Shown here: positions 24,024 through 35,400 of the stretch, piece by piece
Layout: each line of letters opens with the position of its first letter
How positions within the stretch are numbered: position 1 is the stretch's first letter
Assembly: GCA_963682055.1 (NCBI GenBank)
Contig: OY821744.1
Coordinates: forward strand, 1,245,001-1,309,000
Source of the DNA: Primula veris
Lineage: Eukaryota > Streptophyta > Magnoliopsida > Ericales > Primulaceae
Length of the DNA stretch: 64,000 nt
Direction: 5' to 3'
Position numbers and translations under genes: made by a program
The notes under the pieces: model-generated
What the model was told of the DNA's origin: nothing
Databases searched by the model: none
The model's input: the letters and a program-made list of their open reading frames with translations, nothing else

Positions 24024-26480
24024 AACTTAATTATTGAACCACCAGGAAAATCCCTGAGATAAATAGCCAGAAAATATAAAATCAGTGGACGGGAGGAGAT
24101 TGACAATACTTTATAATACTATACCAAAAGAACAAACTGCCAAATCGAACTCTTGATAAGAGAAAGTCTCTAAAATTCAGTGAATGAGCTTAAAAACAAA
24201 ATTAGTATATCTGTGAAGCTATAAAAGAAAGACTATTCAAACAAAACACAATATTTCATACATCAAAACTACCGTCCATAACATAACAAAACAGAGATAC
24301 ATATCCAAACAACGAAACAAGAATCGATAAAGAGCAGCATAAAGTTATAATTAATACAAACCCCTAACCTTAAAAAAACTGGAATTTTTTTAATATAATA
24401 CAAAGAATGACTCCGTCGAATGCTTAACATACTACGCTGCTATATGACATTTAATAGACAGAAGAAATTCACAATAAAATCTTAATTGCAAAATAACCCA
24501 GAATCTGTCGAGAATCATAGAACTTGCCAATTCAATTCATTTGTAACCTTCTCAGTGTAATACACCCAAAAATCATAAAAAACCAAGATAAAATCACACA
24601 GCTTTAAAAACTACAGATATTATTTTCCTAGTAGAAAGTTAAAAATAATATAATACCAAACCCTATCCTAACACAGCTTTAATATGGCTTATGACATTAA
24701 TACTTGTACAAAACAAACAAACAAACAATGAAATCGATACACACTCAATCGAAAGCTAACACATGCTTAGCAAGAAACCCTAGAAAATATCATTTCAATT
24801 ATAATTTGTAACAAAGTAAGTTTATTACACCCACAACAAGTCAAATTTAAGATTAAATAACCTAACGGATTACTAGAGAGAGAAACGATTCATAGCAATA
24901 TATAAAGGTTATTAATATAAATACACCAATGAATATTAATAGGGTATTAACAATCAATCCTAACAACATTAAAAACGAATACATACATACATATAGTTAT
25001 ATATATATATATTTATAATCAGAGACCGAATAGATATATATCCAAAATACAAAACTCATTACATGTCAGTATTAAATTGACAAAATTTCAAAATAATACC
25101 AATAAAAGACACTTTTTTCACATATTAAACAACCCTACCTATAGATAAATAGCCAAAATACAAAAACTAAATATGTATCAGTAACAAAGCTGCAATAAAT
25201 TGACAAAATAATACCAAAAAAACACAATGTTTTTCACATATCAAACAACCCTACCCTATATATATATGTAGCCAAAAACACAAATTTAATTACATTTAAG
25301 TGAATGAGCTGCAATACTATTACTAACAACAATAATAGACAAAAAATACAAACATAACAAAAATATTTTAAATATCAAACAAACCAAAATAAAACCAAAA
25401 TAGATAGCCAAAACAGTAAAAAAACAAACAAATATAAATGAAAGAGAAACAGAAAAATTTAATTTAACAGGATATAAAACCCTAAACCTAATCTGAACGT
25501 AAAATAAAAATCTGAAAATTGGATTTCCATAATAAAAATTGGACATAATGAGCTGTTTTATGACAATTATTTACCAACATAAAAGAAGAAATTGACGATT
25601 AAATCGTAACAAAACCAATTGTGAGCTAACACATTCTCATTTCGAAACCCTATAAAATATAAATTTTCAATAAATCCGTAACCGCCTTAGTTTATAACAC
25701 CAAATATTGATAAAATTAAAGATAGAAAACACACCTCAACGGAGAGCGAAATTAATAATACCAATAAAATCAAATAATACCAATCAAACACATTGTTTGA
25801 CATATTAAACAATCCTAATAATAATAAAAAAAGCCAAAATACAAAAAACCGATACACAAATCAATTGTAAGCAGCTTAACACAGTCTCGTTTCGAAACCC
25901 TAGAAAATATAAATTTTCAATAAATCCGTAACCGCCTTAGTTTACTAGAGAGAGAAATTAATAATACCAATAAAATCAAATAATAGCAATCAAACACAAT
26001 GTTTGACATATCAAACAATAACAATAATAATAATAACAACAACAATAGCCAAAATACAAAAACCGATACACAAACAGTCTCGTTTCGAAACCCTAGAAAA
26101 TATAAATTTTCAATAAATCCGTAACCGCCTTAGTTTACTAGAGAGAGAAATTAATAATACTAATAAAATCAAATAATAGCAATCAAACACAATGTTTGAC
26201 ATATAAAACAATAACAATAATAATAATAATAAATAGTGAATAAATTTGTAACCGAATTAGTTTATTAATATAACAGCAAAAAATTAAGATAAGAAACACA
26301 CCTCAAAGGATACATCTCAGTGGATTTAATCTGCTATAACGAGAAAATAAATTAATCATTATTATACAACCCTATAACTCAGTTCAATAAAATTATATAC
26401 ATACATATATATACGTATAGAGAGAGAAAGAGGTTAGAGAAATTAGTTACCTTTTGTTTCTCTCTCTAAACTTGAAATTT
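24024..26480 (-). promoter_or_regulatory. BRR2 5' leader with a probable 2.4-kb leader intron
   Basis: Thirty bases upstream of the ATG there is an acceptor (ATTTATCTCAG|GGATTTTCC, exon resuming at 24053). A good donor, AAACAAAAG|GTAACT, lies at 26451/26450, after a pyrimidine/AGAGAG-rich leader. No coding exon lies between. The intron is largely made of degenerate tandem repeats. The model is inferred from consensus only, and the transcription start (about 26.48 kb) is approximate. Confidence 0.55.
25590..26260. repeat. Tandem repeat of about 180-240 bp in the BRR2 leader intron
   Basis: Three clear copies begin near 25617, 25860 and 26070. Each contains CGAAACCCTAGAAAATATAA (or close), AATAAATCCGTAACCGCCTT, AGAGAGAAATTAATAATAC and a CAAACACAATGTTTGACAT palindrome. 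More diverged relatives occur around 24510-24900 (GAAACCCTAGAAAATATCAT, TTACTAGAGAGAGAAACG). Most of the intron therefore appears built from one repeat. Confidence 0.8.
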
Positions 26481-27119
26481 GCGTGAATAATTTTATGGTT
26501 AGATAGATAGATAGATTATGCGGTATGTATGGGGGCGTTAAAAACGTTAAGTTTTTAATTAAATTTTTTATTTGAATTTTTTTAAATGTTTAAGATAAAG
26601 TTTAAAATAAGTGGGAGTCCAAATTTTGTGGGAGAAACTAAGTATTGGTCTATTAAAACAAAACTATTTAATATTTGGTTATGGTATTAAATTTAATTGA
26701 ATATTGTTTCATTATTTGTAAAACTAAGGATTGGTCACTCATCTAATTATCTAATAAAAATAAAATGAAAAAAAATAGGAAAACCTTAAAAAATAAATAA
26801 AAAATCAGAATTTTTTAAAAAAAAATAAAAAAAACCATTAAAAACCGAAAAAAATGCTAAACAAATCAAGAAAATTCCAAACAACAAAATTCACAAAAAA
26901 AATTTCAAAAAAATCGGAAACCAGAAAAAACCTGAAATTGGTAAAAAGTAAAAAAAATCCAAAATCACAACAATGAAAAAACGTTCAAAAAAGTCGGAAA
27001 CCCGAAAAAAACCCGAAAATTAGTGAAAAATTTAAAAAAACCAAGAAAAATCCAAAATCACAAAAAAATGAAAAAAAGTTCGAAAAAAGCCGGAAAGTCC
27101 AAACAATGTTATAAACTTT

Positions 27120-27440
27120 AAAATAACTTGCAATTGTTTTCAAATGAATCAAAATAAATTCACATGACTTAAAACTGATTTAAAACGACTTATACTGTTT
27201 TTAAAATGACTCATACTATTTTTAAAATTACTCAAGACTGTTTTTAAAATAACTTAAAACGAGTCAGACTGTTTTTTAAAACGACTCAGACTGTTTATAA
27301 AATGACTTAAATCGACTCATACTGTTTTTAAAATGACCTAAAACAACTCAGACTGTTTTTACAATGACTTAAAACGACTCAAACTGTTTTTAAAATGACT
27401 TAAAACGACTCAGACTGTTTTTACAATGACTTTTAACAAA
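27120..27440. repeat. Short tandem array of GACTCAGACTGTTTTT-type units
   Basis: About seven imperfect units of 25-50 bp are each built from AAAACGACTCAGACTG, GTTTTTAAAATGACTTA or close variants. The array abuts the right-hand hAT-like fragment at 27452-27642 and may be part of the same insertion. Confidence 0.75.
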
Positions 27441-27451
27441 ACTGAAACCCA

Positions 27452-27642
27452 TCATATTTTTCGGTTCGTTTTTTTTTTCGGTATTTTTATTTTTTAGACC
27501 GAACCGGACGGGTTTTTTGGTCGGTCTTTTTCACTCTTTTTCGGTTTCGGTATTTTTCGGTTCAGTTTTATTGAAAACCGAAACCGACCCGAAAAATTTT
27601 CGGTTTTTCAGTTCGGTTTTTCCGGTTTTTCTCCCAGGCCTA
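27452..27642 (-). mobile_element. hAT-like non-autonomous element, CCGAAAA family, truncated copy
   Basis: Read on the minus strand it starts TAGGCCTGGGAGAAAAACCG. This aligns with the left end of the element at 48256 (TAGAGCTGGACGAAAAACCG), and both continue with GGAAAAACCGAACTG and later TTTCGGGTCGGTTTCGGTTT. The other terminus was not found, and the sequence runs into the tandem array at 27120-27440. Confidence 0.65.
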
Positions 27643-28319
27643 ACTATTACTTAGGCTTGGTGGGTGTTCGTGGTTCGGGTTTTGACTAAAATACCAATGG
27701 AATAAATTAAAAAACCACAAAATTTATCTCAACTTAACTTCTCTCTCGTTCTGTTTGAATCTTAATAAATAAAATAGCATAACATTCAAAATTACGCTAG
27801 CAAATAAATTTATTAATTATTTAACAAAACAATAATAGTAAAATATTGCAAGTAAAATATCAAGTCTCAACTTATTAATGTATATTTAATAATATTTATA
27901 TGCAAGTAAAAATAATTGGTTCGGTTTGGTTTAGAAACCATGAAAATATATATATAGCCGTTTTGTTCGGTTTTTGATCTGTATAATCAGTTTGGTTCCG
28001 TTAGGTATATTTTCAAACATATTAATTGGAATTTCGTATCACTTTATCTAATTAAGTGTTAATTAGTTATTTATTACTCCCCATTTCTATCTCTATATAT
28101 AGTAGAAGTTATATTAGCACCGTGCCTCTATCTCTAGCTCATATCTCGCGATTTCTTTTTGTTGGTATTACCGTTTCAATTTAGGATTAATTAAGGATTA
28201 GTTTTATAAAACAAAACTATTTAATGATTAGTGTTCCTCCCAAAACTTATTTAAGGATTGGTATTTTTTTAATAACATTATTTAAGAATTGATCTAATTC
28301 TATTAAATATGAGGCTGAA

Positions 28320-28475
28320 TTTTTCACGCACAACCCGTAGTTTTTTTTTACGAACCGTAAGTTATATTTACGGTTTGATCGAAATTCAAACTGTAAGTCA
28401 TATTTACAGTTTGACCGAAAGTCAAACCGTAAGTCTACGGTTCGTAATTCGTTTTTACGGTTTGACTGTTAATGA
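28320..28475. repeat. Cluster of ACCGTAA/TTACGGT inverted motifs
   Basis: Repeated arms (AACCGTAAG, TTTACGGTTTG, CAAACTGTAAG, TTTACAGTTTG, CAAACCGTAAG, TTTTTACGGTTTG) alternate so that several overlapping hairpins can form. It is the longest of the three clusters of this motif in the window. Confidence 0.75.
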
Positions 28476-28679
28476 TGAAATTGCCCCTGCGTCTTAAACC
28501 ATCCTGTTTTTCAGAACCGATCGATCCGATGAATACTTTTTTACTTTACGAATCAGAAAAATGATTACTCCAACAAATGGGAAGCTATCTCTCTATAGAA
28601 TCAGAAAAGCCTTCCAAATCTCAATTTTATCGGCGATACTAACTCCGATGTTCTAGTAAGAGTTTGGGATGTTTGCAAT

Positions 28680-29303
28680 TAGGGATGGCATAATTCCGGG
28701 TTTTGGCCCGACCCGACCCGACCTGTCCCGGTCCGGGTTGGATAAAAGTGCAGGATTATTTGGGTCGGGTTGGATTGAGTTATTTTGCACTTTTGTGCAA
28801 CTTTGTGCAAGTTAGAAATAAGTTCATATTCTCTATAGGTACCACTTTTTAATTATTTATTTTATTTACCAAAACGCCATACACATATTTCATAAAAAAT
28901 GGAAAAAAAACACATAAAATTATATAAAATGCAAAAAATCATAAAAAATGAAGAAAAAAAAAATCACAAAGAAATAAAAAAAATCACAAAAAAATTATAA
29001 AAAATGAAAAAATCACAAATAATCACAAAATTTTAAAAAAATTACAAAAAAAAAATGAAAAATCACAAAAAATAAAAATAAAATAAAAAAATCACAAAAT
29101 TTTAAAAAAATTACAAAAAAAATAAAATTAGTCTTTAAAATTTTAAAATTAAATTTTTTTTTTTTGTAATTTTAAAAAAATTACAAAAAAAATAAAAATT
29201 TTAAAAATTCCGGGTCAAACGGGTCGGGTCGGGTTATGTGCGGATTGATATGCGGGTCGGGTCGGGTCGGGTTTCGAAAAACCCGGCCCAATTGTCATCC
29301 CTA
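28680..29303. mobile_element. Complete hAT-like non-autonomous element, 624 bp (GGGTCGGG family)
   Basis: The left end is TAGGGATGGCATAATTCCGG; the right end in reverse is TAGGGATGACAATTGGGCCG. Perfect 8-bp target duplications TTTGCAAT flank it (28672-28679 and 29304-29311). An 8-bp duplication with TAGGGATG-type ends is the signature of hAT transposons. The interior has GGGTCGGG/CCCGACCC runs at both ends and an A-rich core of AAAATCACAAAAAA repeats. There is no transposase ORF, so it is mobilised in trans if at all. Confidence 0.88.
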
Positions 29304-30117
29304 TTTGCAATGGCTTAATTTTGTGCACTGCAGGATGTAATTCTCTGTTTGTTTGCAACCCCGCCACTCGAAAGTACATCAAGCTTCTTTCTCTCTCTCT
29401 TTTTTATTGTGAAATAACAACAAACTTGGCTTTTTGATCCTTCAGAATCACCTCATTACACAGTATTGTTAATTGGTTGCTATAAAGATCTTGAACTAGG
29501 TGGATATTCTTATTAAGTTAATATTTATTCTTCGAAGGGCACTTCTTGGGAAAAGATGAGTGTTGGTAGACGTAACGGTCTCGTTTTTTTCAAAGAGACA
29601 AAAGTTTTCTGGAACAGAGCATTTCATTGGATAAATGAATTAGGAGAAACTCATTATCGATTTGAGTTGAAGAATAAGAAGTTAACAAAAACTTGATAGA
29701 GTTATTCGGTATAATTTAATCAGTAACAACACCGAGGTGCTTAAACATTCGTCTAAAACTAGTTTTATTGGAACGTCTCCATGTAGTGTTTTCAAGCATC
29801 AATTAATAGAAAGTATGTCCCCAGTTTGAGCATGTGATCCATCCGCCTTTTTTTTTCCGTTATAAACTTATATTTTTAACTCGTTACAAACAATCATTTG
29901 TTCGGAAGTTTCTGATTTTTGCAGACGGCTTTTAATTTGCTTTGCGTTATGTTTTGTAAACTCATGGCTTATGGCTCGAGACTTTCACTACTTGGTCCTA
30001 TAAACTATATGTACTAGGGGGTATTTGGTTTTTTTCATTGATTAATGTATAGACTGAGATGTAAGTTTAGTAAAAAGTTTTGGTAGGATATCCTTACAAA
30101 AGTTTCTCCGTGTTTTC

Positions 30118-30180
30118 GCCGCCGTGGAGTAGGCATAGCCGAACCACTTCACCGCCGTGGAGTAGGCATAGCCGAACCAC
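30118..30180. repeat. Direct duplication of a 33-bp GC-richer segment
   Basis: CCGCCGTGGAGTAGGCATAG, continuing to CCGAACCAC, occurs twice in immediate succession. The segment is much richer in G and C than its surroundings. Confidence 0.85.
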
Positions 30181-31127
30181 GACAGAACGTTGTGACCAGT
30201 ACGTTGTCATTTTTACTATTTTGTATCCGTCGGTTATTTACTTCTCATATTATATTTCCGCATTAAAGTCTCGGATAATCAACAGATTGTTCTAACTCGG
30301 ACTAAAGTTATGGCAACCCAAAGGGGCCAATTAACTGTTATAATTGTAGTATGAACTTTCGACTTATCTTAGCCTTTTAAAGGTACTCTAGTTTTTTACC
30401 TTCATATCTTTCTTTCGCAGTCCTTCATTTTTTTAATCATAATATACATGTGTTTATCTTTCTTCCTTCCTTTTCATCTTGTTAAATCTATATAAGATTA
30501 TCAATCTTAACACTAAATAAATGTAAAGAAGAACCAGAAAGTATAATTTTAAAACTAGTGAACAAACTTGTTTCTTATACATTCATACATAAATTTGTGC
30601 TCTGCACATTTACAAATCACCTATGTCTAAGTTCTAATTCTATATAAAGATACAATTATACCCCAGAAAAAAGAAAAAAGTAATATACAACTCTACAATA
30701 CATTGTGTATCCCTTCCCATTCTAATCTTCAAGGGAAAAACACCTATGGACCTCTCCCGAATCATCCGCAATTGAAGAACTTGCAACTTCCACTTCGTAC
30801 ACGTTCACATAAACCATTCTCAAATAAAGTGAACCAGAGATTTGTCAAGAAATATTCGAGAGGAGTAATGCAAAAATATGTGTCAAGTCTTTTTTCTCCA
30901 TGACATTTACTTCAACCCAACAAAAGGCATCTATTCCTATCATGCCATAATCACATTCATCCCATTCTTATGGCCTTGGCTTCATTTCAACATATAAACA
31001 ACCGACCAAATATTCATCTTCACAATGTTTTGGTTTACCCCAAGTTATTTATAGAATATTCTGTTGAGTGACCTCGTTGAATAGTACTTGCCGCAACTAA
31101 AGAATATAGGTTGAGATCTCTAGAAGG

Positions 31128-32433
31128 CTAGTTGAAAAAGTACGGGGACTCTATAACTTCTTGCAAGTCAAAGTCGCCTCTCTCTGGGAGGGGAGGAAAC
31201 GTTAATTCTGGATATGAAGTCTGGAAACTCTCGAGCAACTGGGAATTAAGAACGCCACGTTATATATAGACATAACTACATTAATCAATCAATCACGAGT
31301 TACATATTTTAAGTAAATTTAAGAGGTGTTTGGTAGAATGTGTAAAAAGCAAACTTTTCATATCAGAAGAAGTGATAATTAGTCCACACTGTTTTAAATT
31401 AGGCAAAACTACACTTTTTCCCAAAGAAGTATCAGATTCTGTACTGTTATAAGAAATAATATTAAAATCAAAAAATATGCTTGTATGAAATAAACCAAAC
31501 ATTATATTATATTTTTGTACTTTCAACTTTCAAATACAAAAGCACAAAGGAACATGCATGCCAAACAAGCCCCTACTTCCAAGTACCATTTTTTTGCGAC
31601 ATATTAAAATCAGTGGCAACAGATCTCATGCCTCTTATTGATGGCAATAGTAACACATGTAAAATCTAATTGCACAAGTGGTGAAAATCATATGCTTACA
31701 TTCTCAAGTATTGGCTTGCTATATAGCTCCACAAACTTTTCTCTTAGTATCCGATTCATCGTATCAACATCACATGCATGTGTCCAAAATGAGTCATGCA
31801 CCCCTGCAAGAGACTCCCAAAGATAAAAAAAACAGTTGCATAAAATGAAAGAAACTTTATCTATTTAAAACTGCAACTTGAATAATGGCAAAAAGAAACC
31901 TGCAAAACGTAATCCAGCATCTCTACATGCGACAGCAGTCATCATCATATGCGAACCGTCTAAAGAGTGAACAAAATTCGGAGGAAATGCAGTTCTCTGT
32001 TTCCTCATATCGACCTAAAGTAATTCAACAAGATGGGAACTGTTGGAAAATTAAATAAGTTGTGTTTTTTATTAAGGAAATGAAAAGAATGAAAAGATAT
32101 ATAACTTACGTTCTCAGTCTCACATTGTAAGGCCAGTACTTGAAGAGAAGTTTTTATCTGGATTCACGAAATGTCATATATCATTCTAATAAAAAGAGGG
32201 TAAACAAAACTAAGAACCAAATGCTAATAAATTATATCTCCAGTTTCGACCTAGTTTTCATACTTGATACTTCTTTCCAACAATTTTTGTACATCACACA
32301 TTAGTAAAGGGGTTTTTTGACTGCAGCTTATAAGTTATAAGCACTAAGCTGGATATCTTGGGTTTGAGAAAATCAGGTTTCATACAGCCTAAAGCTTCAA
32401 GATTTTGCAGGTCAAAAAAAAAAAATAAAAAAA

Positions 32434-32465
<32 letters not shown>

Positions 32466-35400
32466 TCTCCATTTACAAGCTGGCATCTAAGGAAAAAATT
32501 CTTGAAAACTAGTATCTTACAAGGGAGTTGTCATTTATATAATAAAATGAGGCTGAACTACTCACTACTTGGCGTTTAGACTTGTAGTAGGCTTGTAAAA
32601 CAGGAAGACCAAGCGGTGTTGTCCATCTCACGGGTTGATTTTCTGAAGCAATAAGCTGAAGACAAAATCTACTCAGTATTGATGGTGATGACAATATTTC
32701 TTCATATTCTTAGAAAGCCGAAATTAAAAAAGAACTGAAACCTTTGCACAATCACCAAGCCAGGACATTATGCCACGGGCATCTTTGAATAATTCTCCAA
32801 GAGCAGCCATTGTCACCTGTGAAAGTGGTGGAGTCAGAGATGAAAAAAGTAAAATATTTAAATTCATAGTAAGAGGATAAAATTAAAAATTGCTTATACA
32901 TGTGGTCTTGTTTGGTAAGTAATGAAAAGCATACTTTTGTTACTCTACTATTAAGTAAATAGTGTATTTGGTGTAACAAAAAAATAGTTTACTTACGCAA
33001 AAAGATATATCCTTTTTCAAGTCTTATCCATACATTTTGAGAGAAATACATTTTACCAATTTTGTATAAGAAATCAGACTATTTTGGTTCCCGATACAAA
33101 ATTTATATATTTTATACTTTTCATTAAAGCCACCAAAACTTATAAAAGTTGCTTAAAAATACACTTTTACACATCCAACAAAAAAAGTGCACTTTTGTAC
33201 TTCTGGGATACAATCATTCAAATAAATGAGCCATTTCTGTATTCACGTAAAAGAAAAACGCAGAAAGAAGAAACTGCATTATCTATTGAAAAATGAATCC
33301 CGTAGAAAGTCAGATCACTCTAAAGTAAAGTTTTTGTAGATTTTTTAATCAACCAGAGCAAATCCAATATAGATCCAAACTGGAAGCAATATGGTTAGAT
33401 ATTTAAAAACTAATGAGTCTGAGAAGGGTAATTAGTTCAGAGCAGTGAGCAAATTGGAGTTACAGTCTGTAAGGTTATACGTAGCTATTTGTGCTCTTTG
33501 AAGATTTTAAGCCACATTTCTTTAACTGTAATAACTTACTTTAGCAGCATAGCAAGAAGCAGTGAACAGCAGGCTGTCATCAGAAATTTGGCCTTTGTCC
33601 ACTAATCTTCGTTTGATCTGCTCTCTAGCACCGACATATGTTACGCCATAAACCGAGGTCATTACCGTCTGTTTTACAAGTTTTCTATCCACCTGTAAAC
33701 TAACACCAATCAAGTCATATTTTGGATTAGGGTCCCTGGTCCTATAAAGAGCAACTTAAGATGTATAAGAATTTCAAACAATGAATTAAATTGAAAACAA
33801 CCTGACCAATTAAGAGATTTGCTAATACAGCATTTGGATAAGTTTCCGGGTCCTTGTTGCTATCCTTTTTCATTATTTCGTGAACCCTGCCAGGATTAGA
33901 TTCTCATAAATATAAATAGTAATTCAAACAGTTGTATAAAGTTATTTGTGATTATGTTAGTAAAATATGGTGAAATTGCTTCCGATGAGTAAAATAAGTT
34001 GTGATGTACTTGGAAGCTAATTCAGAATAAACATCAGCAGGTTTCTCTTTAGCAACTAAGTTCACTGCAGCTGCTTCCAACTGCAAGAAAGATACACCAT
34101 TTTAGAAAATATTAATGGGAAAAATTGTAAAAAGTAAACAGAAACTGGCATTCTTCTTAAAGTAAACAAAAAAATTAATGAGCTAAGAATAGATTTAGAA
34201 TAGAGCAAAAAAACTACCGAATCTCTTCCAAGTGCGGCATAGTGTTGTAGACCGTTGCATGAACCATCCTAAAATGAAGACACAACCACCTCAGACTCCA
34301 AAAAAATTAGATATGAACAATTCAAATCCCCTCCCTTCTTCTTTAAATCTTATTATAATTTAGAGATAGATGAAAAGATGAAGTTTTAAAAAGTAATGAA
34401 TACCATCATGATACGTTATTCAAGATACACATGCTTACCTAAGGATGCGCAAAATCTAGAGAAACCCGACCGGAGACAGTTGGGGCCAGGATTGTAGTTC
34501 AAAGAGAAGACCCCAACCCAAGACAAACTATTTGAATTGGGTTGGTTTGGTTCTAATCAAACCAACCCAAAATCCTAAATGCGAGTACAAATCCGAAAAA
34601 TAAACTTTCAGAATAATACAACTGTCCTCCCATTATATAGCAAACCTTTTTCACCTAGTTATCCTCTTAAATATAATTAGCCTTTTATTTACTTATAATG
34701 ACCTTTCTTAACCTATCATGTAGAAGAAAATAAAGCTATTTATGTATATGCTGGTCAAACTTTCTAAGTTTATGTACTCGAGTATGTGACAGTGACATGT
34801 GTATGTATGCCTTGCGTCATTTTTTTATCTTACACAAGTTGTTTGCTTGTATAGAATTGTGTAGTTTCTCGTTACACCATCTGAAGTTTTTGCATATATA
34901 ATGTAAGTTAAAAACTTAAATGATATTTTTTGAAATTAGAAAGGTCATTTTATAGATACTACTGAAACCCGGATGCAATAACAACTCACCCGTTTGAGTG
35001 TGTGAAATACTGTAAGTAACACGACCCCACACCCAACTCAAAATACTTTCGGTTCTGGATTTGGGTCAGTCAAACGCAAGCCAACCCAATTCATACCCAT
35101 AAGCTAGGTGTAAGCAGCTTACCCAAGTGTATGACCCAAATAAAAAACTTGAAATTTTGATATATGATCCGAACATTGAATTTCATAACAGTGCATAGAA
35201 GAGCATGAGATTTGGAACCAATACTAAATTGAAAACCCTTCATTAAATTTCCATAGTTTCAACTGCAACACTATTTATCCTCATAGTTCTCTTTATAGTT
35301 ACATTCGTGATTCCCATAGTTTTAAAGATGATAGTAATTGACAAAATAATTTCATTAAGTTACACCGGTGATCCCTTCTTAAGGGGAACAATGGTGTTAT

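Larger units (their letters stand above)
26481..31127. other. Intergenic between BRR2 promoter and RPOT 3' end
   Basis: No gene is recognised. The stretch includes an A-rich low-complexity block (26752-27110), a short tandem array (27120-27440), two hAT-like elements, an ACCGTAA hairpin cluster and a 33-bp GC-richer duplication. The segment near 30.5-31.1 kb is probably the polymerase gene's 3' UTR and downstream flank. Confidence 0.6.

Noticed and set aside
30703..30903. Plus-strand 66-codon ORF starting MCIPSHSNLQ
   Set aside because: It lies opposite the probable 3' flank of the polymerase gene, with no homology or splice partners seen.
34430..35130. Possible hAT element in the polymerase intron (TAAGGATGCGCAAAATC, ACCAACCC-rich interior)
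   Set aside because: The candidate right end and target duplication do not agree. Only a vague resemblance to the other families remains.
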